The notes under the pieces were generated by a model, which had not been told where the DNA came from, ran no database searches, and worked only from the letters and a program-made list of their open reading frames with translations. The translations under genes were made by a program, and so were the position numbers. Below, piece by piece: positions 6,717 to 15,790 of a stretch of 41,656 nucleotides of DNA. Each line of letters starts with the position of its first letter. Position 1 is the stretch's first letter. Location: positions 1 through 41,656 of the forward strand of contig NZ_AXUN02000005.1 in the NCBI RefSeq assembly GCF_000495435.3. Reading direction: 5' to 3'. The stretch comes from Youngiibacter fragilis 232.1 (GTDB taxonomy: Bacteria > Bacillota > Clostridia > Clostridiales > Clostridiaceae).

Positions 6717-8276
6717 ATGGACAAGAACCTGATCGCACTAATCATCGTAGTCACGTATTTCATCGGACTGTTCGTCATAGCAGCTATCGCAAACAAGATC
6801 CAGGCAGCAAGGGCTAAGAAACTCAATAAGGAAGGGGCAGAAGGATTCCTGATGGCCAGCCGTTCGATGGGGCTTCCTCTGGTAATGACAACGATAATGG
6901 GTGTTGCCATCGGAGCGAATGCTACAACAGGAGCAGCACAGGGCGGATATCTCTACGGATTCGCAGCTGGAACCCATCCGCTCTGGCTTGGATTGTCAGT
7001 CACTCTAGTTGGTCTTCTTCTGGCATCGAAATACAGAAGAATGAGAATGCTTACTGTGTCACAGCTGTATGGAGACGCATACGGCGAGACTACCAGAATG
7101 GTTGCAACAGTTGGACAGATATTCATGAACTTCGTCATAATGGTATCGCAGTTCATAGCTGGAGGTACGATTCTTGCAACGCTTCTGCCACAGTATTTCA
7201 CAGTGCAGTCGGGAATGATACTTTCAGCGATAATATTCCTGCTTATCGCCGTATTCGGAGGCTGGATGTCCTGCGGAGCCACCAACATACTAAACATGGT
7301 CATGTGCTATCTGGCGGTAGGGCTGGGCATATATACAGTTTTTTCAAACCCTGATATAGGTGGATGGACAGGTATAGTCAACAACCTTCCTGACAGAGCC
7401 AAGTATCTCAGCCCAGTTTCAGGAATTGGATGGTCCATCTGGCTTGTCTACCCGGTGCTTATGTTCTTCAACGTAGCAGGACATCAGTCACAGGTACAGT
7501 GTATAACAACTGCAAAGGATGAGAAGACAGCAAAGTATGGATTCATCATAGGTGGTCTGCTTGTGGCTCCTATAGGTTACCTTTGTGCCATAATTGGAAT
7601 GGGAGCACTCAAGCTTTATCCTAACCTTCCAAACAGTGCAATGGCGATGCCTATGTTCATAGTAAGTATGCCTGGCGTCCTTGCAGGACTTTCGCTGGCT
7701 GGTCTTTGGGCAGCAAGCGTATCAACTGCAACCAACCTCTCGATTTCAGCTTCGACAATGTTCGTAAATGACATACTGAAGCCGGCGGCTGCGAGGAGAG
7801 GAAAGAAGCTCAGCGCACAGGCGGAGCTTAGAGCGGGTATTACAGGTATAGTGGTATTTACTGCGGTCAGCTGCTTTGCGGCATTCTTCGTTAAGGTTCT
7901 CTTGAGTTTCGTTGGTGCAGGGCTTGCTCTTAGTGTTCCATTCGGGATAATAATACTGACAACCATATACCTGCCCAAATTAGCAAAATCAAAGACTGCT
8001 ATGGTTTTGATGATAACATCATATGTAGCTATGGTTGTCTGGGTACTGAACTCAAAGGTTCTGGCAAAGACATTCCTCCATCCTGTATGGTTTATGCTTA
8101 TCGTTACAATAATCGCATTGGTTGCAGTTACGCTGATTGATAAGAACCCGGCTTACTTCAGGACACAGGCATACAGGGACAAATATGGTTCCATGTATGA
8201 CGAAGGAACCAAAGAATATATCGCGGAAATGGAGGAAGTCGCAAGGGTTGCATCCTTAGCGAAAGAGTCAATCTGA
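6717..8276 (+). CDS. Sodium:solute symporter (SSS family)
   Basis: A 519-residue membrane protein with about 13 hydrophobic spans, the size and hydropathy of the SSS family (proline/pantothenate/monocarboxylate-type Na+ symporters). An early cytoplasmic loop RAKKLNKEGAEGFLMASRSMGLP matches the family's EGFLVAGRS-like segment. GANATTGAAQGGYLYGFAAG forms the second-helix region. The C-terminal cytoplasmic tail is charged. It lies inside the CoA-transferase/thiolase/BKACE operon, so it probably imports the substrate of that pathway; sequence alone does not say which one. The ATG at 6717 follows AAGGGGG at a spacing of about ten bases. Confidence 0.82.
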   Translation: MDKNLIALIIVVTYFIGLFVIAAIANKIQAARAKKLNKEGAEGFLMASRSMGLPLVMTTIMGVAIGANATTGAAQGGYLYGFAAGTHPLWLGLSVTLVGLLLASKYRRMRMLTVSQLYGDAYGETTRMVATVGQIFMNFVIMVSQFIAGGTILATLLPQYFTVQSGMILSAIIFLLIAVFGGWMSCGATNILNMVMCYLAVGLGIYTVFSNPDIGGWTGIVNNLPDRAKYLSPVSGIGWSIWLVYPVLMFFNVAGHQSQVQCITTAKDEKTAKYGFIIGGLLVAPIGYLCAIIGMGALKLYPNLPNSAMAMPMFIVSMPGVLAGLSLAGLWAASVSTATNLSISASTMFVNDILKPAAARRGKKLSAQAELRAGITGIVVFTAVSCFAAFFVKVLLSFVGAGLALSVPFGIIILTTIYLPKLAKSKTAMVLMITSYVAMVVWVLNSKVLAKTFLHPVWFMLIVTIIALVAVTLIDKNPAYFRTQAYRDKYGSMYDEGTKEYIAEMEEVARVASLAKESI

Positions 8277-8324
8277 TGCTAATCGGATTACACCCGGCTG
8301 CAAATTAAGAAAAGAAGGTTTAAC

Positions 8325-9197
8325 ATGAAAAAAGTAATAATAACTGTTGCCCAGACCGGAGCATTTCACGGTAAGGAGCTGAATCCGAACATTCCTACAC
8401 AACCTGATGAAATTGCAGCTTCAGCCTACGATTGCTACAATGCAGGTGCATCGATAGTACATATACATACAAGGGATAAGGATGACCGCTCAAGCTGCGA
8501 CACAAATACATTCGCTGAGATAAACAGCAAGATCAGGTCAAAATGCAACATAATACTCCAGAACTCAACTGCTCCCCCTACTAAGCCTGGTTCAGTGGCA
8601 GACGAAGGCCTTGCTGCATTAAATCTGAGTCCTGATGTACGTCCTGAAATGTGCTCCCTTGATTGTTCACTGATAACAACATCGTGGGGTGACCTGACCT
8701 GGATATACATGTGGACCAGAGACTGGATAATGAAGACTGCAAAGAGAATGCGGGAGCTGAATATCAAACCTGAGCTTGAGATATTCAATATAGAGACTCT
8801 TGAGGACGTATTCGACATATACCAGCCGGCTGGTATACTTGATGACCCGATTTCCCTCTCTTTCGTGATGGGAATGAACAAAATAAGTCAGGGTGCAATA
8901 TCATATTCTGAACAGAACCTAGACTTCATGATTTCAAAGCTCCCGAAGTACCAGAATGTAAACTTCAGCACTATATCAATTGGTGCAAAGACACACTTGA
9001 CCGGAGCTGTCCAGACACTGCTGAAAGGTGGAAACGTCCGAGTGGGCTTTGAAGACAATGTTTATTACAACAGGGGCGAACTTGCAAAAAGCAACGCCCA
9101 GATGGTTGAAAGGATCGTAAGGATAATCCGTGAGCTTGGAATGGAAGTGGCAACGCCGGATGAGGCAAGACAGATCTTAAAGCTTAAGAAGATGTAA
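8325..9197 (+). CDS. Beta-keto acid cleavage enzyme (BKACE/Kce-like)
   Basis: A 290-residue BKACE-family protein. These zinc enzymes convert a beta-keto acid plus acetyl-CoA into acetoacetate plus an acyl-CoA; the founding member Kce cleaves 3-keto-5-aminohexanoate in lysine fermentation. His46 and His48 in VHIHTRD and Glu243 in VGFEDN match the zinc ligands, and Arg239 precedes them. Against my recollection of Kce, the substrate-amine ligand Glu14 is Phe14 here (TGAF instead of TGAE), so the natural substrate probably lacks an amino group at that place. It is last in the operon, after the transferase, thiolase and symporter, which would consume both products. Confidence 0.85.
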   Translation: MKKVIITVAQTGAFHGKELNPNIPTQPDEIAASAYDCYNAGASIVHIHTRDKDDRSSCDTNTFAEINSKIRSKCNIILQNSTAPPTKPGSVADEGLAALNLSPDVRPEMCSLDCSLITTSWGDLTWIYMWTRDWIMKTAKRMRELNIKPELEIFNIETLEDVFDIYQPAGILDDPISLSFVMGMNKISQGAISYSEQNLDFMISKLPKYQNVNFSTISIGAKTHLTGAVQTLLKGGNVRVGFEDNVYYNRGELAKSNAQMVERIVRIIRELGMEVATPDEARQILKLKKM

Positions 9198-9201
9198 ATG
9201 A

Positions 9202-9241
9202 AAAATCAGGATCAAGGCATTATGCTTTGAACCCGATTTTT
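9202..9241 (+). terminator. Terminator of the BKACE operon
   Basis: AAAATCAGGATCAAGGCA pairs with TGCTTTGAACCCGATTTT with two mismatches and a wobble around a tight loop. The right arm runs into TTTTT at 9237-9241. It is imperfect but well placed just after the stop. Confidence 0.65.
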
Positions 9242-9348
9242 GCAAATGTAAATTTGCGTCTAAATCAGTTAGGTTATGCAAAGGCATGAGAGTGGCTTTG
9301 GAAATGCAGGTACTTCTCATTTAATATCAAAATGAAATCAGCTGAGAC

Positions 9349-10623
9349 TCATAAAGGCCAGAACAGTGGGATGAATACCATGCAGCATACCAGGATAATA
9401 GCTGAAATACCCAGACCTGGCCTGAAGAAATCCATGAATTTAAGGTTTCCTGGCTTAACAACAAGGGTGTTGGTCCCTGATCCTACCGGTGTAAGGAAGG
9501 GGCTTGATGCAGCTACGCAGATTCCCACTCCTACAGCAACGGGATTGATTTGAAGTCCTGTGGCAAGTGGTATGAACAAAGGCGTTAGCAGGATAGCTGC
9601 AGTGGTATTCATCATGAAATTGGTGAGAAACATGGTGAAAATGATTATGACAAAGAGGACAAGAAGCTTGCTTGAATCAGTCCCGATAAGGTTTGCGACT
9701 GAAGTACTGAGAAGCTTTGCTGCACCACTGGAATCCATGGCTTTGGAAACTGCGCTCATCCCTGCGACAATGAATATTGTAGACCAATCAACTGCCTTAT
9801 AGGCATCATTTTCCTTTATGCAGCCCGTCAATACCATGACCATTGCTCCAAGTGCTGCTACAAGGTGCATCGGAAACGCATCATTATCCAAAGCCATTGC
9901 TGCAAGAACAGCGCCGAGGATCACAAGGTTGAGGACTCCCTTCAGGCTGCCTGCTTCGTCCTGGTTGATGGCCTTTCCCATGAATAAATCCAGATAATCC
10001 TTATCGGATGAATCTCCCGGAGTCAGGAATGCCTTTCCTGCAATGATGAAATAAAGGATGCCAAGTATAGTTATCGGAAGGCCAACCTTTCCGAGCTCAA
10101 GGAATGACAGGGGCCGAACCCCAAGAATCTTCATCTGTCCGGATACTATCACATTGCTTGCAGCACCAACCAGAGTAAGATTGCCGGCAAAACTGGCTGC
10201 GAAGCAAAGCGGGATCAGCTGCCTTGAGACTGAAACCCTGGCTTTTGTACTTATGCCTATGACAATGGGAAGCATCATGGCAACTACAGCTACGCCGCTG
10301 CATATTGATGACAATACAGCAGTCGATACAAGGGTACCTATCATGATCCCTTTTTCTGAAGTTCCAGTGAGCTGAATAATTCTATCGCTCATCTTTCCGG
10401 CAATACCTGTATGGAACAGAGATGCCCCGATTATCATCATCGATACAAGCAGTACGACTGTTGAACCTGAAAATGCTGAAAACATTGTGGGTACTTCTAT
10501 TACGCCCGCCAGGACAAGAACTGCTGCTCCTGACATTGATGTAAGTGCAAGGGGAAACTTTTCAGTGATGAACAGGAAAGCCATTATCAATAGTACGGTT
10601 AAGGTTATTGTCGATTGCTGCAT
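9349..10623 (-). CDS. DASS/SLC13-type sodium:anion symporter
   Basis: A 424-residue polytopic protein of the divalent anion:sodium symporter family. The two-fold repeat is visible: SFAGNLTLVGAASNVI around the middle of the first half and SSPFLTPVGSGTNTLV near the C-terminus. These carry the SNT-like substrate and Na+ turns in the family. Likely substrates are dicarboxylates, tricarboxylates or sulfate. The ATG at 10623 is preferred because AAGGG lies nine bases upstream; a TTG at 10653 has no ribosome binding site. It lies downstream of tctA but behind a terminator, so it is probably a separate transcript. Confidence 0.82.
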   Translation of the reverse strand: MQQSTITLTVLLIMAFLFITEKFPLALTSMSGAAVLVLAGVIEVPTMFSAFSGSTVVLLVSMMIIGASLFHTGIAGKMSDRIIQLTGTSEKGIMIGTLVSTAVLSSICSGVAVVAMMLPIVIGISTKARVSVSRQLIPLCFAASFAGNLTLVGAASNVIVSGQMKILGVRPLSFLELGKVGLPITILGILYFIIAGKAFLTPGDSSDKDYLDLFMGKAINQDEAGSLKGVLNLVILGAVLAAMALDNDAFPMHLVAALGAMVMVLTGCIKENDAYKAVDWSTIFIVAGMSAVSKAMDSSGAAKLLSTSVANLIGTDSSKLLVLFVIIIFTMFLTNFMMNTTAAILLTPLFIPLATGLQINPVAVGVGICVAASSPFLTPVGSGTNTLVVKPGNLKFMDFFRPGLGISAIILVCCMVFIPLFWPL

Positions 10624-10764
10624 ATATATTGTCCCTTCTGTTGGATTGGCCAAATGCTGGTTTTAATCGATTTCTACTGACTTATCATACAATAGTATGG
10701 CAGGATTTGCCACACTGTGATTGGAAGTTACTCGGCGAATCTTCTCTGACTGCAGTTGTGATAT

Positions 10765-10795
10765 GAAAAAAGCCATCCGTGGAAATTCGGATGGC
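10765..10795 (-). terminator. Terminator of the tct operon
   Basis: On the minus strand GCCATCCG, an 8-base loop and CGGATGGC are followed by TTTTTTC. It is a good intrinsic terminator just after tctA and separates it from the DASS gene. Confidence 0.85.
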
Positions 10796-10829
10796 GAAAA
10801 CAAATATTAATGAAATTTAAGTGTCCTTT

Positions 10830-12380
10830 CTAATCGACATCCGCAGATTCGTATGATTTGTCATCAGCCTCAACTTTAAGGTCGCTGTTCATCTTTCGCT
10901 TTACCCTGCTCATGATGACTGGAACAAAGAGGGAACCAAGTATCAGGAAAAGGATAACAAGGGCAATCGGGCGGTTTAAGAAGTAATTGAACATGCTGCC
11001 CTTTGAAAGGACGAGTGCCCTTCTCCAGTTGGCTTCCAGCATTGCTCCAAGGATTACTCCAAGTATTGTCGGCGCAGTACCGAATCCTGATTTTCTCATG
11101 AAGTAGGCAATGAGTCCGAATGCACCCATGATATATACGTCAAACATGCTGTTGGCGATTGCGAATGAGCCTACAACTGACAACGCAACTATGATCGGTG
11201 CGAGAACAGACATCGGTACCCTTGAGAGCTTCACAGCCTGCTTAGCTATGACATAACCAACGAATCCCATCATGAGGTTAGCTATGAGGAACCCAAACAT
11301 AACGGAATAAGTGATCTCTGCATATACATCGAACAGCTCATGACCTGGAACAAGCCCCTGGATCATAAGACCGCCAAGCAGTATGGCTGCAACAGAGCTT
11401 CCTGGGATGCCAAGTGTGAGCAGCGGTATGAGAGCTCCACCGGTTACAGCGTTGTTTGCGGACTCTGAAGCTGCGATTCCGAGTAGTTCTCCCTTTCCGA
11501 ATCTATCGGGATGCTTTGAGGACCTTTTTGCTTCATTGTATGCGACCCAGGAGCCGATATCAGCACCTGCCCCAGGTAATATACCGATGAATACACCAAT
11601 AATTGATGACTTGAGTACTGTGGGGACTAAAGCCTTGAATTCTTTCCATGTTGGGAGGAATCTTCCGGTAAGAAGGTTTTCCGATCCTTCTGTAAGGTTA
11701 GATTTTCCTTTTATGATATCTTCAGTCATGATCATGACCTGTGATATCGAGAACATTCCTATCATAGCGGGAACCATCGAGATACCGCTTTCGAGTGGAA
11801 GAAGTCCGAAGGTGAACCTTGGGACACCATTCATCATATCAAGTCCAACTATTCCGATGAAAAGTCCTATAAGTCCGCTTATCATTCCTTTAGCCATTGA
11901 GTCGCCAGCAAGACTTCCGATTATAGTTAATCCAAATACTGCCAGAAGAAAGTACTCAAGAGGTCCGAACTTCAGTGAAATAAGTGCCAGTGGGGGACTT
12001 AGGAACATTAAAGCCATTGCTGAGATAACGCCACCGATGACAGAAGATATTGTAGCTACACCTATTGCCTTGAAGCCCTGCCCTTTTTTTGCCAGTTCGT
12101 AGCCATCGATCGCAGTAGCGGCTGAGGCTGGTGTTCCGGGTGTGTGCAGAAGTATGGCAGTGATTGAACCGCCATAGACAGCGGCAGTATATACGCCTGT
12201 AAGCATTACAAGTCCTGCGATCGGATTCATTCCGAAGGTGACAGGTATGAGAAGAGCAACTGCCATGCTTGCACTAAGCCCAGGAAGGGCTCCCATGATG
12301 ATGGCAACTGTTGTTCCAAGGAACAGTGCTCCCATGACTTCAAAGGTGAAGATATTGCTGAGTATAGAACCAAAATCCAT
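10830..12380 (-). CDS. tctA: Tripartite tricarboxylate transporter, large permease TctA
   Basis: A 516-residue membrane protein with about 12 spans, the large subunit of a TTT transporter. Typical segments are GALPGLSASMAVALLIPVTF near the start, LHTPGTPASAATAIDGYELAKKG, and a second copy of the pattern, GILPGAGADIGSWVAYNEAKR with TLGIPGSSVAAILLGGL. The duplicated GLxPG/TPG pattern is normal for TctA. With TctB and the binding protein TctC it imports tri- or dicarboxylates using an ion gradient. The start follows AAAGGAG. It is last in a leftward operon with the RraA-like and dehydrogenase genes. Confidence 0.92.
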   Translation of the reverse strand: MDFGSILSNIFTFEVMGALFLGTTVAIIMGALPGLSASMAVALLIPVTFGMNPIAGLVMLTGVYTAAVYGGSITAILLHTPGTPASAATAIDGYELAKKGQGFKAIGVATISSVIGGVISAMALMFLSPPLALISLKFGPLEYFLLAVFGLTIIGSLAGDSMAKGMISGLIGLFIGIVGLDMMNGVPRFTFGLLPLESGISMVPAMIGMFSISQVMIMTEDIIKGKSNLTEGSENLLTGRFLPTWKEFKALVPTVLKSSIIGVFIGILPGAGADIGSWVAYNEAKRSSKHPDRFGKGELLGIAASESANNAVTGGALIPLLTLGIPGSSVAAILLGGLMIQGLVPGHELFDVYAEITYSVMFGFLIANLMMGFVGYVIAKQAVKLSRVPMSVLAPIIVALSVVGSFAIANSMFDVYIMGAFGLIAYFMRKSGFGTAPTILGVILGAMLEANWRRALVLSKGSMFNYFLNRPIALVILFLILGSLFVPVIMSRVKRKMNSDLKVEADDKSYESADVD

Positions 12381-12400
12381 TTAAATCTCCTTTCATCATG

Positions 12401-12847
12401 CTAAATCAACGGGACATTCAGGAATCTGACAAAACCGACATATATTACGATATCAAATACGACAGTAGTCAGGAGAATGACCTTCCATGATGTGACCTTG
12501 TAGAATTTCATCAGTGTTATGAGGAAAATGGTTGAAGAAACAAAGAAATTTGTAAATCGGAAAAGAACGATATAAACAACGGTCATTAGAAAAATCAGCA
12601 GTGGGATCTTTATTGACTCCCAGTTTATCGGATTTGTGACATTTGATTCTGAAGACCTCATCGCCTTGGTTTTGCTTATAGCCTTCACCATTACGAACAT
12701 ATTCAGTATTCCGATTCCTCCGATAAGCATGTAAGGGAAGATCGAGGATGATTCCGGAAGCTTAAGTGTTATTGTAAAAAGAAGCGCCAGAATCATGAAA
12801 AGCGCCGCACTTATATAGACATCCTGGTGTATCGATTTTGAATTCAA
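12401..12847 (-). CDS. tctB: Tripartite tricarboxylate transporter, small permease TctB
   Basis: A 148-residue protein with four hydrophobic spans and no extended soluble domain, the size and layout of TctB. Sequence conservation in this subunit is low, so the call rests on size, hydropathy and position between tctC and tctA. Translation probably starts at TTG 12847, preceded by GGAGG with a nine-base spacing. A 9-bp hairpin lies between tctC and this gene and may lower expression of the permeases relative to the binding protein. The stop is about 20 bases before tctA. Confidence 0.82.
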   Translation of the reverse strand: MNSKSIHQDVYISAALFMILALLFTITLKLPESSSIFPYMLIGGIGILNMFVMVKAISKTKAMRSSESNVTNPINWESIKIPLLIFLMTVVYIVLFRFTNFFVSSTIFLITLMKFYKVTSWKVILLTTVVFDIVIYVGFVRFLNVPLI

Positions 12848-12875
12848 TTGGCTTATCCTCCTTGTAAATGGATAG

Positions 12876-12898
12876 GGGAGTACGTCATGCGTACTCCC
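12876..12898 (-). other. Intercistronic hairpin between tctC and tctB
   Basis: GGGAGTACG and CGTACTCCC form a perfect 9-bp stem with a five-base loop, between the tctC stop and the tctB ribosome binding site. No T run follows. Such hairpins commonly protect the upstream binding-protein message from 3' decay, which would give more TctC than TctA/TctB. Confidence 0.55.
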
Positions 12899-12913
12899 TG
12901 AATTCCATATGAC

Positions 12914-13930
12914 TTACTTTATTCCGTATATTCCCTTTGAGAGATTCACATTGTTCTTAAGGAAGTCGTAATACTCCTGGCCCTTCATGAAGTCAGTCTG
13001 GGCGCCCATTTCATTCAGCTTGTTCACAACCTCAGGATCATTTATCGCACTTTCAAGTGCTGTCATGATCTTTTCCTTGATTGCAGGATCGACGCCCTTT
13101 GGAAGAGCATATCCTCTTGCAGAGAACATATATGCATCACCAAAACCCAGTTCCTTGACTGTAGGGACATCTGGCAAAAGCTTTGACCTTTCAGGGGAGA
13201 ATATTGCAATTACCTTGTAGCTTCCATTCTTTGTCGCGGAAAGTACATCAGCAATGTTTGCTACGAGTACATCGCTGTTTCCAGAAATGAACATTGTCTC
13301 ATTATCCTTGGCTCCGGCAGTCTGGATTATTTCGAAGTCAGTTTTGTAGTTCATGTTGAAGTACTCCACGACTGTGGCATCGTCAGAGATGATTCCGGTT
13401 GCTGAGCTTGCTGAAAGCACTGTATTCGTCTTTGCATATTCAACAAGGGAAGCAAGGTCGGTGTATCTCTTCTCATCATTCCTGATCGCTATGACATTGA
13501 AGTCTGTGACCTGGTTTGCGAGCAGGTCAACATCATCGATTGTGTAAGCCCTGGGATTCACAGTGTCGAATGCACCGAGTGTGATGTTAGGGGTGTTGAT
13601 AAGTGAAATGGTGTATCCGTCAGGGGTTGTGCTCTTAATCAGCTCTTCCCAGGCTACCCATCCGCCTGCTCCTGTCTTGTTGACAACAACGATTGGCTGT
13701 CCGATGTACTTTTCAAGCTTGTTTGCAAGTATTCTCACCATTACATCTGAGGATCCGCCTGCAGAATAGCCGACCATTATTGTAATTGGTTTGGTCGGGT
13801 ACTTCGTTTCTGCAGAAGGAGCCGATGTGCCGGTTGTGGCTGCAGGTGTTTCTGATTTTGATGCACATCCGCTGACAATCATGAGTACCATTGATACGGC
13901 AAGAAGTAGGACACTTAGTCTTTTTTTCAT
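12914..13930 (-). CDS. tctC: Tripartite tricarboxylate transporter binding lipoprotein TctC
   Basis: A 338-residue extracytoplasmic solute-binding protein of the TctC/Bug family. A lipoprotein signal peptide ends in LMIVSGC with Cys22 as the lipid-anchored residue, followed by a Ser/Thr/Ala/Pro-rich linker. The mature domain opens with YPTKPITIMVGYSAGGSSDVMVRIL, a very typical TctC strand and loop. The ATG at 13930 lies eight bases after GGGAG; the upstream in-frame GTG at 13939 is inside that site. It should deliver a carboxylate ligand to TctAB. The ligand may be a C4-C6 hydroxy- or keto-acid in view of the adjacent enzymes. Confidence 0.92.
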   Translation of the reverse strand: MKKRLSVLLLAVSMVLMIVSGCASKSETPAATTGTSAPSAETKYPTKPITIMVGYSAGGSSDVMVRILANKLEKYIGQPIVVVNKTGAGGWVAWEELIKSTTPDGYTISLINTPNITLGAFDTVNPRAYTIDDVDLLANQVTDFNVIAIRNDEKRYTDLASLVEYAKTNTVLSASSATGIISDDATVVEYFNMNYKTDFEIIQTAGAKDNETMFISGNSDVLVANIADVLSATKNGSYKVIAIFSPERSKLLPDVPTVKELGFGDAYMFSARGYALPKGVDPAIKEKIMTALESAINDPEVVNKLNEMGAQTDFMKGQEYYDFLKNNVNLSKGIYGIK

Positions 13931-14053
13931 TCTAATCACTCCCGTTTTATTATTTTTGAGCCCCTTGTAACGTTTGGATAAAAGCTATTTCGTGAATCCT
14001 ATCGGTAATCATTTGTTTCCCGGTATTTGTTTTGTATTTGATATGAAACCCTT

Positions 14054-14734
14054 CTACCTTGGCAGATAGTCGCAGCCTATCTCTGCAAGCTTTTCATTTA
14101 CCCAGGGTCTTATATAGGTCCCTTCATTCAGTATCTTGTCCATGATGTCCATTTCCTTGGCTGATACTGCTTTTACCTTTTCAGCCAGCTCCTTGGCTTC
14201 CTCAGGTTTTACCACAACGACACCATCCTCATCACCGATGATCAGGTCTCCAGGTCTTACAACCTGCCCGCCGAAGGATATGACCGTGTTTATTTCTCCG
14301 GGTCCGTTCTTATAAGGTCCGTTAGGTGTTATTCCGCGAGCATACACTGGGATATCCATCTTTGAAATGGTATCCTTATCGCGTATGCTTCCGTCAACAA
14401 TCACTCCTGCAATTCCACGGCTTTTGCAGTATGTCAGCATCAGCTCGCCGAATATTGCTCTGCTCGTCATTCCGCCTGCATCTATTACAATGACATCGCC
14501 TTCCTTTGCCATGTCCATAGCCTTATGGAACATCAGGTTGTCGCCTTCAGGTACCTTTACTGTAAAGGCCGGGCCGAGCAGCTTTGCGCTGTTCATCGGC
14601 CTGATATCCTGATGTATGGCAGCTGTCCTGTTCATGCAGTCATCGATGTTTGCCACCGGAAACTCCCTGAAGAGTTCCACGATCTCTTTGGCTGGTCTTT
14701 CAAAATCCTCTACTATTCGACATCCGATATTCAT
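14054..14734 (-). CDS. RraA-like aldolase/decarboxylase (HMG/CHA aldolase family)
   Basis: A 226-residue RraA-fold protein. The metal and substrate region is intact: GDVIVIDAGG, GVIVDGSIRD and GDLIIGDEDGVVVV, the pattern of class II 4-hydroxy-4-methyl-2-oxoglutarate / 4-carboxy-4-hydroxy-2-oxoadipate aldolases. Many relatives also decarboxylate oxaloacetate. Presence of the catalytic DG..RD motif and genomic context favour an enzyme over the RNase E inhibitor RraA. It lies between tctC and the D-2-hydroxyacid dehydrogenase in one leftward operon, suggesting that it acts on the keto acid made by that dehydrogenase. GGAGGAG precedes the ATG. The exact substrate is unknown. Confidence 0.82.
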   Translation of the reverse strand: MNIGCRIVEDFERPAKEIVELFREFPVANIDDCMNRTAAIHQDIRPMNSAKLLGPAFTVKVPEGDNLMFHKAMDMAKEGDVIVIDAGGMTSRAIFGELMLTYCKSRGIAGVIVDGSIRDKDTISKMDIPVYARGITPNGPYKNGPGEINTVISFGGQVVRPGDLIIGDEDGVVVVKPEEAKELAEKVKAVSAKEMDIMDKILNEGTYIRPWVNEKLAEIGCDYLPR

Positions 14735-14749
14735 TTGTCTCCTCCGTCC

Positions 14750-15769
14750 TCAAACTACTTCTAGATTCTCAATTTTGCTTGTAACGCCACTATTGGCTAT
14801 GTACTTATCTACAACCATCTTGTGGTTCAATACAGAGTCCACAAGTTCAAGTGCCAGGGTCAGCTGGTTATTCTGGGCATTGTCGCCATAGAACGCACTA
14901 TGGCAGGTGAGGACTGTCTGGTCATTCCCAACGAGGGGGCTTTCTACCGGAAGTGGCTCCTTCTCGAATACATCAAGGCCTGCGAACTGGATTTCACCTT
15001 CTTCCAGTGCTTCCACCAGAGCGTTCTGGTCAATAAGCTCTCCTCTTGAGATGTTTATGATCATGCTGCTCTTTTTCATCTTCTTAAATGCTTCCTTATT
15101 GAAGATGTATCTGGTTTCCGGCGTAAGCGGTGCATGGATTGATATGATGTCTGATTTCTCAAGCAGTTCGTCAAATGAAACGAAATCCACATCATAGTCC
15201 GGGAACAGTTCTTTTTTGACATAAGGATCGGCTGCAATCACTTTGGTTCCGAAACCCTGCCTGAATATGTTATAGAGAGGCTTAGCTGAACCGCCGAATC
15301 CGTAAAGTCCAAGAGTCAGGTCCTTCGGATTTCTCGGAACTACACCCTGAGCCTTCCTCCATTCACCCTGCCTTATTCCTCTGTCATAGTAGGAGACATT
15401 TCTCAAGAGATTCAATATGAGCGCTGAAGCATGTATGGCCAGCTCATCTACGCAGAACCCAGGCATATACAGTGCAAGAACCCCGGTCTCTTTGGCTGCT
15501 TCAAGGTCAATGGAGTTCACTCCTATCCCGAATCTCTGGATGACCTTGAGCTTCGGCAGGCTTTCCAAAACCTTTCTTCTTATTGGCGGATTTCCTGTCC
15601 CTAGTATCGCATCAGCATCCTGGCAGCCTGCGATTATCTCCTCAGGCGTATTGAAATGCTCGATCCTTAACGAGATATTCCTTTTCTCATATTCTGCCTT
15701 CAGATAATTTTGCTTCTCTTTGCTTACGCTTCCGTAGTCACTATCGACTATAACGGCATTCCACATCAT
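14750..15769 (-). CDS. D-isomer-specific 2-hydroxyacid dehydrogenase
   Basis: A 339-residue NAD(P)-dependent dehydrogenase. The Rossmann turn is LYGFGGSAKPLYNIF, somewhat unlike the usual GxGxxG. The catalytic triad is visible as Arg in NISRGELID, Glu in FEKEPLP and His in TCHSAF. The family interconverts D-2-hydroxy acids and 2-keto acids. Two adjacent ATGs (15769 and 15766) follow GGAGGTG; an ATG at 15781 is just upstream of that site and unlikely. It is first in the leftward operon with the RraA-like enzyme and the TTT transporter, so I infer that it oxidises an imported hydroxycarboxylate. Confidence 0.87.
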   Translation of the reverse strand: MMWNAVIVDSDYGSVSKEKQNYLKAEYEKRNISLRIEHFNTPEEIIAGCQDADAILGTGNPPIRRKVLESLPKLKVIQRFGIGVNSIDLEAAKETGVLALYMPGFCVDELAIHASALILNLLRNVSYYDRGIRQGEWRKAQGVVPRNPKDLTLGLYGFGGSAKPLYNIFRQGFGTKVIAADPYVKKELFPDYDVDFVSFDELLEKSDIISIHAPLTPETRYIFNKEAFKKMKKSSMIINISRGELIDQNALVEALEEGEIQFAGLDVFEKEPLPVESPLVGNDQTVLTCHSAFYGDNAQNNQLTLALELVDSVLNHKMVVDKYIANSGVTSKIENLEVV

Positions 15770-15790
15770 ATGCACCTCCATGAATATTGA

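Noticed and set aside
8325-9197. Annotation of the BKACE gene as kce of lysine fermentation
   Set aside because: No lysine aminomutase, 3,5-diaminohexanoate dehydrogenase or ammonia-lyase genes occur in the window, and the substrate-amine glutamate appears replaced by Phe14.
10698-10712. TGGCA-N5-TGCCA dyad resembling a sigma-54 promoter before the DASS gene
   Set aside because: The GG-to-GC spacing is about two bases too short for sigma-54. It may be an operator, but nothing supports a specific call.
11383-12102. A 239-codon plus-strand frame
   Set aside because: It is antisense to tctA, whose protein is clearly conserved; the frame is a by-product of codon use.
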